A program made the position numbers and the translations under genes. The notes under the pieces were generated by a model. That model ran no database searches and had not been told where the DNA came from. It saw only the letters and a list, made by a program, of their open reading frames with translations. Below, piece by piece: positions 32,373 through 40,956 of a stretch of DNA of 55,459 bases (position 1 is the first letter of the stretch; every line of letters starts with the position of its first letter). Origin of the DNA: Desulfobulbaceae bacterium (GTDB lineage Bacteria; Desulfobacterota; Desulfobulbia; Desulfobulbales; Desulfobulbaceae); the NCBI GenBank assembly GCA_011391865.1, contig JAABPV010000008.1, positions 1 to 55,459 on the forward strand. Direction: 5' to 3'.

Positions 32373-33347
32373 TCAACCGCAGAACATGTCCAGCAGCAGC
32401 ACCTCGCAGACCAAGGCGCGGCTGCAATTTCTCGCCAAGTCGCTGCGGGCGGACTCAGCTGCTTCCACGATAGCAGAAAGCCGCTGCAAACTCCAGTGCT
32501 CTCTTGCCGCAAGCGCATGAGCTTCCTGCGGCTCCCTGCCGCAGAGCGCATCGGTCATGACCTCCTTGAAAAACAGACTGAGCAGGTCGAGGAAGTGATT
32601 GAGGTCGTCCTTGAGTTCCGCCAGCCGCCCGGCCAAGGCAAGTGCCTGCTCGACCGCCGCCGCCTCGCTCGCTGCACCGGCCAGCAGGGCATCCAGACAT
32701 TCCTTGTGCAGATTTAATGCCTCGCTGCTGTGCAGCGCGTCGGCGCGGCCCGGACAGCCGCCGGTGAGCTTGGTCAGCAGCCGGGCTTCTTCTTGGGAAA
32801 GCTGCGGATGCGTCCGCCGGATGATCTGTTCAGTCTGTGCCTCGGTCAGCGGGGCAAAGGGTATGACTTGGCAGCGGGAGACGATGGTCTCCAGCATCGG
32901 CTCCGCGTCTGAGGCGATAAGCAGTATGATGTTGTCCGGCGGCGGCTCCTCCAGCAGCTTGAGCAAGCTATTGCCCGCCTCGCGGCCCATACTCTGCGCG
33001 TCTTCGATGATCACTGCCCGCATTCCCCGCTCAAAGGGCGGAAAGGTCAGAGCCTTTTTCAGCTCACGGATTTGATTGATCTTGATGCCCGCACCTTCGG
33101 GTCGGATCAAGAGGAAATCAGGGTGACTGCCTGCGGTGGATTTCCGGCAGCCGGGACAAAAGCCGCAGGGCGGGCCGCTGTCCTTCTGCTCGCAAAGCAG
33201 TTTAGCGGCCAAGGCGCGGGCGGTTGTGCTTTTGCCCACGCCTTCCGGCCCGGTGAAAAGATAGCCGTGCGCCAACCGACCGCCGTGCAGGGCGCGGCGA
33301 AGCAGGCTCAGGGCTTTAAGCTGGCCGATGATTTGAGAAAAGGGCAT
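32373..33347 (-). CDS. holB: DNA polymerase III subunit delta'
   Basis: A 324-residue clamp-loader subunit of the AAA+ type. QLKALSLLRRALHGGRLAHGYLFTGPEGVGKSTTA is split by the Walker A motif GPEGVGKST (about 34-42). A zinc module CGFCPGC (about 60-66), the GGNSLLKLLEEPP-like segment (GNSLLKLLEEPPPDN) and sensor 1 IVSRCQ follow. The ATG at 33347 begins at the usual family start (MPFSQIIGQ); an in-frame upstream start at 33521 would add 58 poorly conserved residues. It is upstream of tae4 by 32 bp on the same strand. Confidence 0.9.
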   Translation of the reverse strand: MPFSQIIGQLKALSLLRRALHGGRLAHGYLFTGPEGVGKSTTARALAAKLLCEQKDSGPPCGFCPGCRKSTAGSHPDFLLIRPEGAGIKINQIRELKKALTFPPFERGMRAVIIEDAQSMGREAGNSLLKLLEEPPPDNIILLIASDAEPMLETIVSRCQVIPFAPLTEAQTEQIIRRTHPQLSQEEARLLTKLTGGCPGRADALHSSEALNLHKECLDALLAGAASEAAAVEQALALAGRLAELKDDLNHFLDLLSLFFKEVMTDALCGREPQEAHALAAREHWSLQRLSAIVEAAESARSDLARNCSRALVCEVLLLDMFCG

Positions 33348-33617
33348 GGTCGCTTCAACCGCAGGCAGAAAGATGCTGAACGACTGGCCGGGCTGCGCCA
33401 TGTCAGAAATTGCCCGGAAAACAATGCCATTTTTCAGCGGAAAAAGGAACCGAAAAAATGTCTCAGGCCAGCCAGCCACTCCTGCGCCAGCAGCCGGTCC
33501 GCCTCTCTTTTTCATTGACAAATATGGGTGATGCGTTTAAGTTCTCATTCTGAGAAATGGCAGTTGAGCAGGCAGCCCGGCCTCCCTTGAGATGACAGCC
33601 GTGCGCCTGTCGCAGGG

Positions 33618-33623
33618 TATAGT
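33618..33623 (+). promoter_or_regulatory. Possible -10 element of the dsrABD promoter
   Basis: TATAGT at 33618-33623 lies 53 bp before dsrA within the divergent holB-dsrA intergenic region. No good -35 stands at 17 bp (ACAGCC); TTGAGA at 33587 is too far away. The promoter may depend on an activator. The dsrA ribosome site AGAGGAGG is at 33661-33668. Confidence 0.35.
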
Positions 33624-33676
33624 AGTTACGATTCTGATTTTATTCAATCTCATTCCCATTAGAGGAGGAACACCCG

Positions 33677-34957
33677 ATGGCAAAGCACGCTACGCCTTTG
33701 TTGGACGAACTGGAGAAAGGCCCGTGGCCAAGTTTCGTCACCGACATGAAGCGGCAGGCAGAGACCCACCCGGAATGCTGGGACATCCTCGGCCAGCTGG
33801 AGCTTTCGTTCAAAGACAAAATCACCCACTGGAAGCACGGCGGCATCGTTGGCGTGTTCGGCTACGGCGGCGGCATCGTCGGTCGCTACTCGGATGTGCC
33901 GAAACTCTTCCCCGGCGTTGAGCACTTCCACACTGTCCGCATCGCCCAGCCCTCCGGCCTGTACTACTCGACCAAGAACCTGCGCGCCCTGATGGATCTG
34001 TGGGACAAGTACGGCTCCGGCATGACCAACATGCACGGCTCCACCGGCGACATGATTTTCTTGGGCACCCGCACTGAAAACTTGGAGCCGCTGTTCTGGG
34101 ATTTGACCCACAATCTGGAGCAGGATCTGGGCGGTTCTGGCTCCAACCTGCGCACCCCGTCCTGCTGCTTGGGCGAGTCCCGCTGCGAGTGGGCCTGCTA
34201 CGACGCGCAGGATGTCTGCCACCACCTGACCATGCACTATCAGGACGAGATTCACCGTCCGGCTTTCCCCTACAAGTTCAAGTTTAAATTCTCCGCCTGC
34301 CCGAACGACTGCGTGGCATCCATCGCTCGTTCCGACTTCGCTCTGATCGGCACATGGAAGGATGACATCCGCATTGATCAGGCCGCAGTGAAAGAGTATA
34401 TCGCGGGCAACTATCCGGCCAACGCCGGTGCGCACGCAGGCCGCGACTGGGGCAAGTTCGACATCAAGAAAGAGGTCATCGACCTCTGCCCGACCGGCTG
34501 CATGTGGATGGAAGGCGGCGAGCTGAAGATTGACAACGCCGAATGCACCCGCTGCATGCACTGCATCAACGTCATGCCCCGCGCTCTGAAGCCCGGCAAA
34601 GAGAAGGGCGCGACGGTCTGCATCGGTGCGAAAGCCCCGATCCTTGACGGTGCGCAGTTTGCCACCATGGTCATCCCCTTCCTCGAAGTCTCCAAAGAAA
34701 ACGAGTACGAGAACGTCATTGACGTGATTGAGCAGATTTGGGACTGGTGGATGGAAGTCGGCAAGAACCGCGAGCGCGTGGGCGAGACCATGCAGCGCGT
34801 CGGCCTGCCCACATTCCTCCGCGTGATGGAAGTGGATGCCCTGCCGCAGCATGTGAAGGAGCCGCGTTCCAACCCCTACGTCTTCTGGCGTGAGGAAGAG
34901 GTCGAGGGCGGCTGGCAGCGCGACGTGGAAGAGTTCCGTCGCAAGCACAACGCCTGA
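33677..34957 (+). CDS. dsrA: Dissimilatory sulfite reductase, alpha subunit
   Basis: A 426-residue subunit of the enzyme that reduces sulfite in sulfate respiration, with DsrB and DsrC. The sirohaem-[4Fe-4S] ligand cysteines are in CCLGESRC (C164-x5-C170) and CPNDC (C208-x3-C212). The inserted ferredoxin domain has CPTGC (271-275) and CTRCMHC (C290, C293, C296). The length and sequence are of the reductive bacterial type, which marks the organism as a sulfate/sulfite reducer or a disproportionator of that lineage. It is first in dsrABD. Confidence 0.97.
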   Translation: MAKHATPLLDELEKGPWPSFVTDMKRQAETHPECWDILGQLELSFKDKITHWKHGGIVGVFGYGGGIVGRYSDVPKLFPGVEHFHTVRIAQPSGLYYSTKNLRALMDLWDKYGSGMTNMHGSTGDMIFLGTRTENLEPLFWDLTHNLEQDLGGSGSNLRTPSCCLGESRCEWACYDAQDVCHHLTMHYQDEIHRPAFPYKFKFKFSACPNDCVASIARSDFALIGTWKDDIRIDQAAVKEYIAGNYPANAGAHAGRDWGKFDIKKEVIDLCPTGCMWMEGGELKIDNAECTRCMHCINVMPRALKPGKEKGATVCIGAKAPILDGAQFATMVIPFLEVSKENEYENVIDVIEQIWDWWMEVGKNRERVGETMQRVGLPTFLRVMEVDALPQHVKEPRSNPYVFWREEEVEGGWQRDVEEFRRKHNA

Positions 34958-35013
34958 TGGCTGCTGTTCTGTCCTGAATCTTGAACCATTTTCATATATA
35001 AGGAGAGTCTGCA

Positions 35014-36156
35014 ATGGGTTACGATCCAACTAATCCGATGGAAGGCCGGATCACCGACCTTGGGCCGCGTCCATACACCGAAATGCTGCCGCCGGTCATC
35101 GCGGCCAATAAGGGCAAGTGGGACTATCATGAGATTCTGGCTCCGGGTGTGCTGGTGCACGTGGCCGAGAGCGGCGACAAGTGCTTCACTGTCCGCGTCG
35201 GCTCCCCGCGTCTGGTGTCCATTGAGTACGTTCGCGAGCTGTGCGACATCGCCGACAAGCACTGCAAAGGCTATCTGCGCTTCACCACCCGCAACAACGT
35301 GGAGTTCATGACTGACTCCAAAGAGTCCTGCGACGCGCTGATCGCCGATCTGAAAGGCCGCACCACCAAGTTCCCGATCGGCGGAACCGGTGCCTCTATC
35401 ACCAACATCGTCCACACCCAAGGCTGGGTGCATTGCCACACCCCGGCTACCGACGCTTCCGGCCCGGTCAAGGCGGTCATGGATGACCTCTTCGAGTACT
35501 TCGGCTCGATGACCATGCCTGCGCAGGTGCGCATCGCTCTGGCCTGCTGCCTGAACATGTGCGGCGCGGTGCACGCTTCAGACATCGCCATCCTCGGCAT
35601 CCACCGCAAGCCGCCGATGATCGACCACAACCGCATCACCGGCGTGTGCGAGATCCCGCTGGCCATCTCCTCCTGCCCGCTGGGCGCGGTCAAGCCAGCC
35701 AAGGTGCAGGTCAACGGCAAAGAAGTGAAGTCGGTGCAGGTCAACGCCGAGCGCTGCATGTTCTGCGGCAACTGCTACACCATGTGTCCGGCCATGCCGC
35801 TGGCCGACCCGGATGGCGACGGCATCGCCATCCTCGTCGGTGGCAAGGTCTCCAACTCCAGATCCATGCCGAAGTTCTCCAAGTTAGTCGTGCCGTTCCT
35901 GCCCAACACCCCGCCGCGTTGGCCGGAGACTGTGCAGGTTATCCGCAAGATCGTTGATGTCTATGCCAAGGACGCGCGCAAGTACGAGCGCATCGGCGAG
36001 TGGGCGGAGCGCATCGGCTGGGAGAAGTTCTTCGAGAAGTGCGAGATTCCGTTCACCGACAAGTCTATCGACGACTACCGTCTGGCCTACGACACGTGGC
36101 GGACCAGCACGCAGTTCAAGTTCACCAAAGCCACGGCCGCGTACACCAGCAAGTAA
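35014..36156 (+). CDS. dsrB: Dissimilatory sulfite reductase, beta subunit
   Basis: A 380-residue beta subunit. It carries the catalytic sirohaem site region, with cysteines in [12 protein letters not shown] (C141) and ACCLNMCG (C179-x3-C183), and a ferredoxin domain with CPLG (C221) and [12 protein letters not shown] (C248, C251, C254, C258). AAGGAGAG is placed eight bases before the ATG. It follows dsrA after 56 bp; the same operon is almost certain. Confidence 0.97.
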   Translation: MGYDPTNPMEGRITDLGPRPYTEMLPPVIAANKGKWDYHEILAPGVLVHVAESGDKCFTVRVGSPRLVSIEYVRELCDIADKHCKGYLRFTTRNNVEFMTDSKESCDALIADLKGRTTKFPIGGTGASITNIVHTQGWVHCHTPATDASGPVKAVMDDLFEYFGSMTMPAQVRIALACCLNMCGAVHASDIAILGIHRKPPMIDHNRITGVCEIPLAISSCPLGAVKPAKVQVNGKEVKSVQVNAERCMFCGNCYTMCPAMPLADPDGDGIAILVGGKVSNSRSMPKFSKLVVPFLPNTPPRWPETVQVIRKIVDVYAKDARKYERIGEWAERIGWEKFFEKCEIPFTDKSIDDYRLAYDTWRTSTQFKFTKATAAYTSK

Positions 36157-36169
36157 GCCGCCGCGCACA

Positions 36170-36192
36170 CCCGGCTAGGTTTTCTGGCCGGG
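36170..36192 (+). terminator. Hairpin between dsrB and dsrD
   Basis: A 9-bp stem cccggctag/ctggccggg (one G-U pair) with a GTTTT loop lies in the 75-bp gap between dsrB and dsrD. Without a T-run it may be an attenuator or an mRNA-stability element rather than a full terminator. Confidence 0.4.
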
Positions 36193-36231
36193 CGTTCTCC
36201 TGACAAAACTTTTGCCGACAGGGAACCTATC

Positions 36232-36477
36232 ATGGCAATGAGTGTTGAAGAAGTTGAGGCCAAGATCATCGAGAAGGCAACCAACTCGCCCAAGCCGCAG
36301 CTGTACATCAAAGATTTTTACGAGTGTGACACCGAACGCTCACCGCGCGACATCAAGAAGATCGCCAACGCGCTGGTCACCAAGGGCAAGATGATGTTCT
36401 GGTCATCCGGCTCCACGACTATGTACGCGATTCCTGCGCGGATTAAGAACGAGGAAAACGCCGAAGGCGTGAACTGA
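36232..36477 (+). CDS. dsrD: DsrD, activator of dissimilatory sulfite reductase
   Basis: An 81-residue winged-helix protein found beside dsrAB in sulfate reducers. EAKIIEKATNSPKPQLYIKD and DIKKIANALVTKGKMMFWSS GSTTMYAIP are family blocks. DsrD raises the turnover of DsrAB rather than acting as a transcription factor. Its presence supports the reductive direction of the pathway; sulfur oxidisers generally lack it. It closes the operon before a strong terminator. Confidence 0.95.
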   Translation: MAMSVEEVEAKIIEKATNSPKPQLYIKDFYECDTERSPRDIKKIANALVTKGKMMFWSSGSTTMYAIPARIKNEENAEGVN

Positions 36478-36502
36478 GTTTTTTCTTCGTCTGAGAGGAG
36501 CG

Positions 36503-36532
36503 AAGCAGAGGCCGCAAGGTCTCTGCTTTTTT
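36503..36532 (+). terminator. Intrinsic terminator of dsrABD
   Basis: The stem agcagaggcc/ggtctctgct with a GCAA tetraloop runs into TTTTTT. It lies 26 bp after dsrD and separates dsrABD from cbiG. Confidence 0.92.
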
Positions 36533-36558
36533 ATTTTCCTTTTTTTGTTGCGACAGAG

Positions 36559-37536
36559 ATGCCTGAACCCCGCATCGCCCTTATCGCCCTGAGCAAAGGC
36601 GGCAGAGAGCTGGCCGCCCGGCTGGCCGCTGTTCTGCCCGGCAGCCAGCTTGTCCCAGTGCAGGGCGGAGTCAGCAGGACTATCGCCCGCGCTTGGCAGG
36701 ACGGCGGCAGCCTGATCTGCATCATGGCCGCAGGCATCGTGGTGCGCGCCATCGCTCCGCTGCTCCGGGACAAAACCTCAGACCCGGCGGTGCTGGTCTG
36801 CGACGAGCGCGGCCTGTTTGTTGTTTCTCTGCTGTCCGGCCATCTCGGCGGCGGCAACGCGCTGGCCCGGCAGGCAGCCGCCCTGCTGGGCGGACAGGCG
36901 GTGATCACCACGGCTTCCGACGTGCTGGGTCATACAGCCCTTGATATCTGGGCGCGGAATGCTGGTCTTGCGGTCGCGGACAAACGCAGCTTGACCCGTA
37001 TCATGGCCAAGCTGGTGAACAGCGGCTCTGTGACTCTTTGCAGCGACTGTCCACCGCCGCCGGAGCTGCCGCCGGACATCATCCTGACTGATAAGAAGGA
37101 GCAGGCCGATCTGCGCATCACCTGCCGAACGGCGCAGGGGGCTGGGCAGGTGATGCTGCATCCGAAAAGGCTGATCGTCGGCATCGGCTGCAAACGCGGC
37201 GCAGCGGCGGAAGACATTGCCGCCGCGCTGCGGCTGGTTTGCGCAGAGCACGGTCTTGCCTTGCAGTCCGTGCGGCAGCTGGCCTCCATTGACGTGAAAC
37301 GGGATGAACCCGGCCTGCTGGCCGCCGCTGCTGCCCAAGGCTGGCCGATTGAGTTCCACAGTGCGGAGCAACTTAACCGCGTGGAAGGCGTAGCCATCTC
37401 GGCGGCTGCGCTCCGGGCGGTCGGCGTGAAAGCTGTGGCCGAGCCTGCCGCCCTGCTCAGCTCCGGCGGCGGCAGGCTGCTGGCTGGAAAAAGGAAATGC
37501 GGCAATGTGACCGTGGCGATTGCGGAAATCGCCTGA
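36559..37536 (+). CDS. cbiG: Cobalt-precorrin 5A hydrolase
   Basis: A 325-residue CbiG of the anaerobic cobalamin pathway, which opens the delta-lactone of cobalt-precorrin 5A and releases acetaldehyde. The N-terminal domain has CIMAAGIVVRAIAPLL and LLSGHLGGGN (about 95-104); the C-terminal domain begins with LIVGIGCKRGAAAEDI (about 213-228). It lies alone behind dsrABD, and no other cob/cbi synthesis genes adjoin it. It is convergent with gatC, nine bases apart. Confidence 0.92.
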   Translation: MPEPRIALIALSKGGRELAARLAAVLPGSQLVPVQGGVSRTIARAWQDGGSLICIMAAGIVVRAIAPLLRDKTSDPAVLVCDERGLFVVSLLSGHLGGGNALARQAAALLGGQAVITTASDVLGHTALDIWARNAGLAVADKRSLTRIMAKLVNSGSVTLCSDCPPPPELPPDIILTDKKEQADLRITCRTAQGAGQVMLHPKRLIVGIGCKRGAAAEDIAAALRLVCAEHGLALQSVRQLASIDVKRDEPGLLAAAAAQGWPIEFHSAEQLNRVEGVAISAAALRAVGVKAVAEPAALLSSGGGRLLAGKRKCGNVTVAIAEIA

Positions 37537-37545
37537 CCTCAGCTT

Positions 37546-37833
37546 TCAGCCGATCACACGGGGCACGACAAAGGCCGCGTCGTCATGGCGCGGGCTGTTG
37601 GCCAAGGCCGCTTCCCGCAGCAGCGAGGGCAGCACCTCGTCGTCGCGGAAAGCGTTGGTCGCGCCAAAGAGATGCGTTTCCGCCGGAAACCCGGATGTGT
37701 CAATCTCATCCAATTTCGCCACGTAACTGAGAATATTATCCAATTGCGCAGTAATCCGCTCGGTTTCCTCGCTGTTCAGCTCCAGTCGGGCCAGCCGGGC
37801 GGTTTTCTCCATTTCTTCGCGTGTTATTTTCAT
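37546..37833 (-). CDS. gatC: Aspartyl/glutamyl-tRNA amidotransferase subunit C
   Basis: A 95-residue GatC that wraps the GatA-GatB interface in the enzyme converting Glu-tRNA(Gln) and Asp-tRNA(Asn). The N-terminal helix TREEMEKTARLARLEL and the LDNILSYVAKLDEIDTSG block are typical, as is the VVPRVIG end. gatA and gatB are not in the window. Confidence 0.93.
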   Translation of the reverse strand: MKITREEMEKTARLARLELNSEETERITAQLDNILSYVAKLDEIDTSGFPAETHLFGATNAFRDDEVLPSLLREAALANSPRHDDAAFVVPRVIG

Positions 37834-37990
37834 CGTCGCTCCATATTATATAGATTGCTGCGGAACCCCGCCGTCGCAGAGGTAGACGGACGGAAGCAGG
37901 AGAAAGCATAGCATCTCTGCCCTCCGCTGCAAAGTCAAAACGCCTTTGCGCCTTGACGAAAACTACGGTCTGGCCAATTCAGTTGAGGGT

Positions 37991-38019
37991 CGACATGACT
38001 GCCAAAAGCCGCTATAATC
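37991..38019 (+). promoter_or_regulatory. Promoter of the tol operon
   Basis: TCGACA (37991-37996), a 17-bp spacer and a perfect TATAAT (38014-38019) lie upstream of tolQ. The 344-bp gap 37834-38177 otherwise holds a GC-rich leader (about 38056-38125). I looked for a tRNA or structured RNA there and could not establish one. Confidence 0.72.
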
Positions 38020-38177
38020 TGTGAGGAGCGTTCCGCCCTGATTTTCTGTTTTTCAGGAGGAGCTGGCCGAGTGCTAGGCGGCGTGAGGGGCGGAGAAGCG
38101 GCGAGAGCGTTTTTTCATGTCCGGCTGGCGGAACATGAATGAAAAATCAACCAGTTGTCGGTTCAGGAGCAGGCTTC

Positions 38178-38885
38178 GTGGATCTTTCTGTTTTCAGCAT
38201 GATGGCTCATGCTGGCCTTGTTGTCAAGCTGGTCATGCTTACACTGCTGTTTTTCTCGGTGGTCTCATGGTGGATCATCATCGCCAAGTATTTCCTGTTC
38301 TCCCGCTCCAGAAAAGCGTCAGAGGAGTTTCTCGCTGATTTTTGGGAATCAAAAACTCTCAACAATGCTTACGAGTCGGCCAAGGCAGCGCCCCTCAGCC
38401 CGGAGGCGGCTGTTTTTGTCTCCGGCTTCAACGAGCTGCGCAAGATCAGCGCGGCCCGCAGCGCAGGACAGCCGCAGCCTGCGGAAAAGCAAGAAACCCT
38501 CCAGACCAAGCTGGCGGTGATGGACAACCTCAAGCGGGCGGTGCGCAAAGCCCAGCTCATCGAGATTGAACGGCTGGAGCGGTCCTTGGCCTTTCTCGCC
38601 ACCACCGGCAGCGCGACCCCCTTCATCGGCCTTTTCGGCACGGTCTGGGGCATTTTGGTTTCTTTTCAGGAGATCGGCGCACGGGGCAGCGCGTCTCTGG
38701 CTGTGGTCGCGCCCGGCATCTCTGAAGCACTGGTGGCGACCGCCGCCGGCTTGGCCGTGGCCATTCCGGCAGTGGTTTTATATAATTTTTACGCCAACAA
38801 AGTGGCGGACGTGCAGTCAGATATTGAGAATTTCTCTTTCGACTTCCTCAATCTGATTGAACGTGACATGCTGACCAGAAAGTAA
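38178..38885 (+). CDS. tolQ: TolQ, inner-membrane proton-channel protein of the Tol system
   Basis: A MotA/TolQ/ExbB-type protein of about 235 residues with three TM helices. LATTGSATPFIGLFGTVWGI and ISEALVATAAGLAVAIPAVV form the channel helices that, with TolR, use the proton gradient to drive TolA. Start: a GTG at 38178 has AGGAG eight bases upstream and gives the short N-terminus usual for TolQ; an ATG at 38139 would add 13 residues without a ribosome site. It heads tolQRAB-cpoB. Confidence 0.92.
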   Translation: MDLSVFSMMAHAGLVVKLVMLTLLFFSVVSWWIIIAKYFLFSRSRKASEEFLADFWESKTLNNAYESAKAAPLSPEAAVFVSGFNELRKISAARSAGQPQPAEKQETLQTKLAVMDNLKRAVRKAQLIEIERLERSLAFLATTGSATPFIGLFGTVWGILVSFQEIGARGSASLAVVAPGISEALVATAAGLAVAIPAVVLYNFYANKVADVQSDIENFSFDFLNLIERDMLTRK

Positions 38886-38923
38886 GGACAAGTCAAACTG
38901 AGGGCAACAAAGCATTCAAAGCA

Positions 38924-39373
38924 ATGGGAATGGGGTCTGTCGGCGGCAAAGGCCGCAAAGGTCTGGCGGCGGAGATCAATGTGACTCCGCTGGTGGATGT
39001 TATGCTGGTTCTGCTGATCATCTTCATGGTCTCCGCGCCGATGATGACGCAGGGCATTGACATCAATCTGCCGAAAACCACAGGAGAAGCGCTGGAGCAA
39101 AAAGATGATCCGCTTTCCGTGCTGATCAACAGCGACGGCCAGCTCTTCTTTGAGAAAAATCCTGCGCCGCTTTCGGCAGCCGCCCTGCGGCATGAGTTGG
39201 AGAGCCTGCCGCCGGAGAAACGGCAGGAGCCGATTTATTTGCAGGCGGACCGCGATGTGCCTTACGGCGCGGTGGTGCAGGTCATGGCACTGATCAAGCA
39301 GGCCGGATTTGAAAAGCTGGGCATGGTGACGCAGGAATCCGACGAGAAAAACGCAGGAGGCGACAGGCAATGA
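38924..39373 (+). CDS. tolR: TolR, inner-membrane protein of the Tol system
   Basis: A 149-residue ExbD/TolR protein. AAEINVTPLVDVMLVLLIIF contains the conserved channel aspartate (D25) inside the single TM helix, and the periplasmic domain follows with the YLQADRDVPYGAVVQVM block. It works with TolQ in proton-driven envelope constriction. Its stop overlaps the tolA start as ATGA. Confidence 0.93.
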   Translation: MGMGSVGGKGRKGLAAEINVTPLVDVMLVLLIIFMVSAPMMTQGIDINLPKTTGEALEQKDDPLSVLINSDGQLFFEKNPAPLSAAALRHELESLPPEKRQEPIYLQADRDVPYGAVVQVMALIKQAGFEKLGMVTQESDEKNAGGDRQ

Positions 39374-40935
39374 ACGCGGTGCGGCATGATGAGTGGCAGG
39401 CGTTTTTGGAGCGGCGGCAAGGGCCGGGCTGGCAACTGCCGCTGAATCTTGCGGTGGCCATGCACCTCGCTGTGTTCGGCGGCGCGGTTTTTCTTCAGAA
39501 CATCGAGCGCAGCACCGGCTTCAAATCCGAGAATGTCGTCACTGTCGATTTGATCAGCATGGCGGAGCTTGGCCCGGCAGTCGCGCCAGAAGCCGCTGTC
39601 AAGCTGTTGCCTGAGGCTGTTCCTCCTGCGGAGCCGCCTGCGCCGATAGTGGATATCCGCGCTCCGAAGGCGCGGAAAACATCCATGGCAAAGCCTGTTG
39701 CGCCGCCACCGCCAAAGGAGGAAGTTAAGACAGAGAAGTCACTGCCAAAGGAAGTTGCTCCTGAACCTGAGCCTGTGCAGAAAGAGGCAGTGCTACCGGA
39801 GAAAGTTAAACCGGAATTTGTGAAAGCCGCTGCCGTCAAACAGCCTGAACCTAAGCCGGTGAAAAAAGAGATTGCGGCTGAAGTCAAGCCAGAGCCACCG
39901 CCTGCGGTCATCAAAGAGGCGGTTGAAATTAAACCAGCTCAGGCTGTCAAAAAAGCGGTGCAGCCGCCTGCGCCTGAAGCTGCCGCCGCGCCTGCGCCCA
40001 AACCTGAAGCGGCTCCGGCTCCGGCGGCGAAAGAGGCTGTCTCTCTCAATCCGGTCAAGGTTAAGGAAAAGGCACCAGCCAAACCTGCTGAAGACAAAAT
40101 GAAGGAGCTGCGGGCCAAAGAAGCCGCCCAGGCTACAGAGGTGAAGCAGCAGCAGGAAAAAAATGCTAAGCTGGCTGAGATAAAACGGCAGGAGGAGCAG
40201 GCGAAAGTCGCCAAGCTCGAAGAAGAGCGCAAGGCCGTTGTGGCCGCCGCCCGCCAAGAGAAGCTGGCTGAGGAGAAACGGGCCAAAGAGGCGGCTCAGG
40301 TCAAGCGGAAGCAGGAAGAACAAGCGCGGCTGGCTGAAGTCAGACGGCAGGAGGAGCAGGCTCAGGCCGCCAAGCTGGAGAAGCAGCGTAAGGCTGCCGA
40401 TGCCCGCAAAAAACTGGCAGCGCAGGAACGGCAGAAGGCGCTTGCCGAGGCCAAGCGCATTGAGCAGGAGGCGGCGCAGGCCCAGCTTGAGGCGGTCAAG
40501 GCCAGAGAGCAGCTTGTCCGCGCCCTGCGGGAAAATCTTGCGGTCAGCGCGGCAGTGTCTGGAACCGGCGGCGGCGCGGGTGGCGGAGCAGGACATGGTC
40601 GCGGTTCGGGCAGCGGCAAGGGTTCAGGGCAGACCAATCCCGCAGCGTTGAATCAGTATGCCTCAGCCCTGAACGCCAAGGTCAGCGGGCATTGGAAGCT
40701 GCCGGAGCTGGTGGCCGCCAACCGGAACCTTAAGACCGTGGTCGCCCTCACCGTCCGCAAAAATGGGACGATCGAGGATGTGAAAATTGAGCGGAAATCA
40801 GGGGATCCTTTTTTTGATCAGTCGGTGATGAAGGCCCTGCGCAGCGCAGAGCCGCTGCCAAACTTCCCTGCGCTGATCAGCGACTCCAAGCTGGAATTTG
40901 CCTTGAACTTCACCCCGCAAGGGCTTACTTTTTGA
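39370..40935 (+). CDS. tolA: TolA-like protein with long Lys/Ala/Glu-rich helix and TonB-type C-terminus
   Basis: A 521-residue protein. One TM helix near the N-terminus (about 24-42) is followed by a Pro/Lys/Val-rich region (about 75-240) and a very long charged helix of AKLEEERKA- and EEQARLAEV-type repeats (about 240-390). A Gly/Ser linker (about 398-420) and a C-terminal TonB/TolA domain (about 430-521) end it. It spans the periplasm to link the TolQR motor with outer-membrane partners. The Pro/Lys segment before the helix makes it longer than the usual TolA of about 420 residues. Confidence 0.9.
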   Translation: MNAVRHDEWQAFLERRQGPGWQLPLNLAVAMHLAVFGGAVFLQNIERSTGFKSENVVTVDLISMAELGPAVAPEAAVKLLPEAVPPAEPPAPIVDIRAPKARKTSMAKPVAPPPPKEEVKTEKSLPKEVAPEPEPVQKEAVLPEKVKPEFVKAAAVKQPEPKPVKKEIAAEVKPEPPPAVIKEAVEIKPAQAVKKAVQPPAPEAAAAPAPKPEAAPAPAAKEAVSLNPVKVKEKAPAKPAEDKMKELRAKEAAQATEVKQQQEKNAKLAEIKRQEEQAKVAKLEEERKAVVAAARQEKLAEEKRAKEAAQVKRKQEEQARLAEVRRQEEQAQAAKLEKQRKAADARKKLAAQERQKALAEAKRIEQEAAQAQLEAVKAREQLVRALRENLAVSAAVSGTGGGAGGGAGHGRGSGSGKGSGQTNPAALNQYASALNAKVSGHWKLPELVAANRNLKTVVALTVRKNGTIEDVKIERKSGDPFFDQSVMKALRSAEPLPNFPALISDSKLEFALNFTPQGLTF

Positions 40936-40956
40936 TCTCACAACCTTTTCGTGTGC

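Noticed and set aside
33659-35029. A 456-codon open frame antisense to dsrA
   Set aside because: It mirrors dsrA codon by codon, has no ribosome site and encodes no recognisable protein. Long antisense frames are expected in GC-rich coding DNA.
38056-38125. tRNA-Ser-like start (ggagctggccgagtgctagg) in the tolQ leader
   Set aside because: The rest does not form an anticodon arm, T-loop or acceptor pairing; there is no GTTCGAA-type T-arm.
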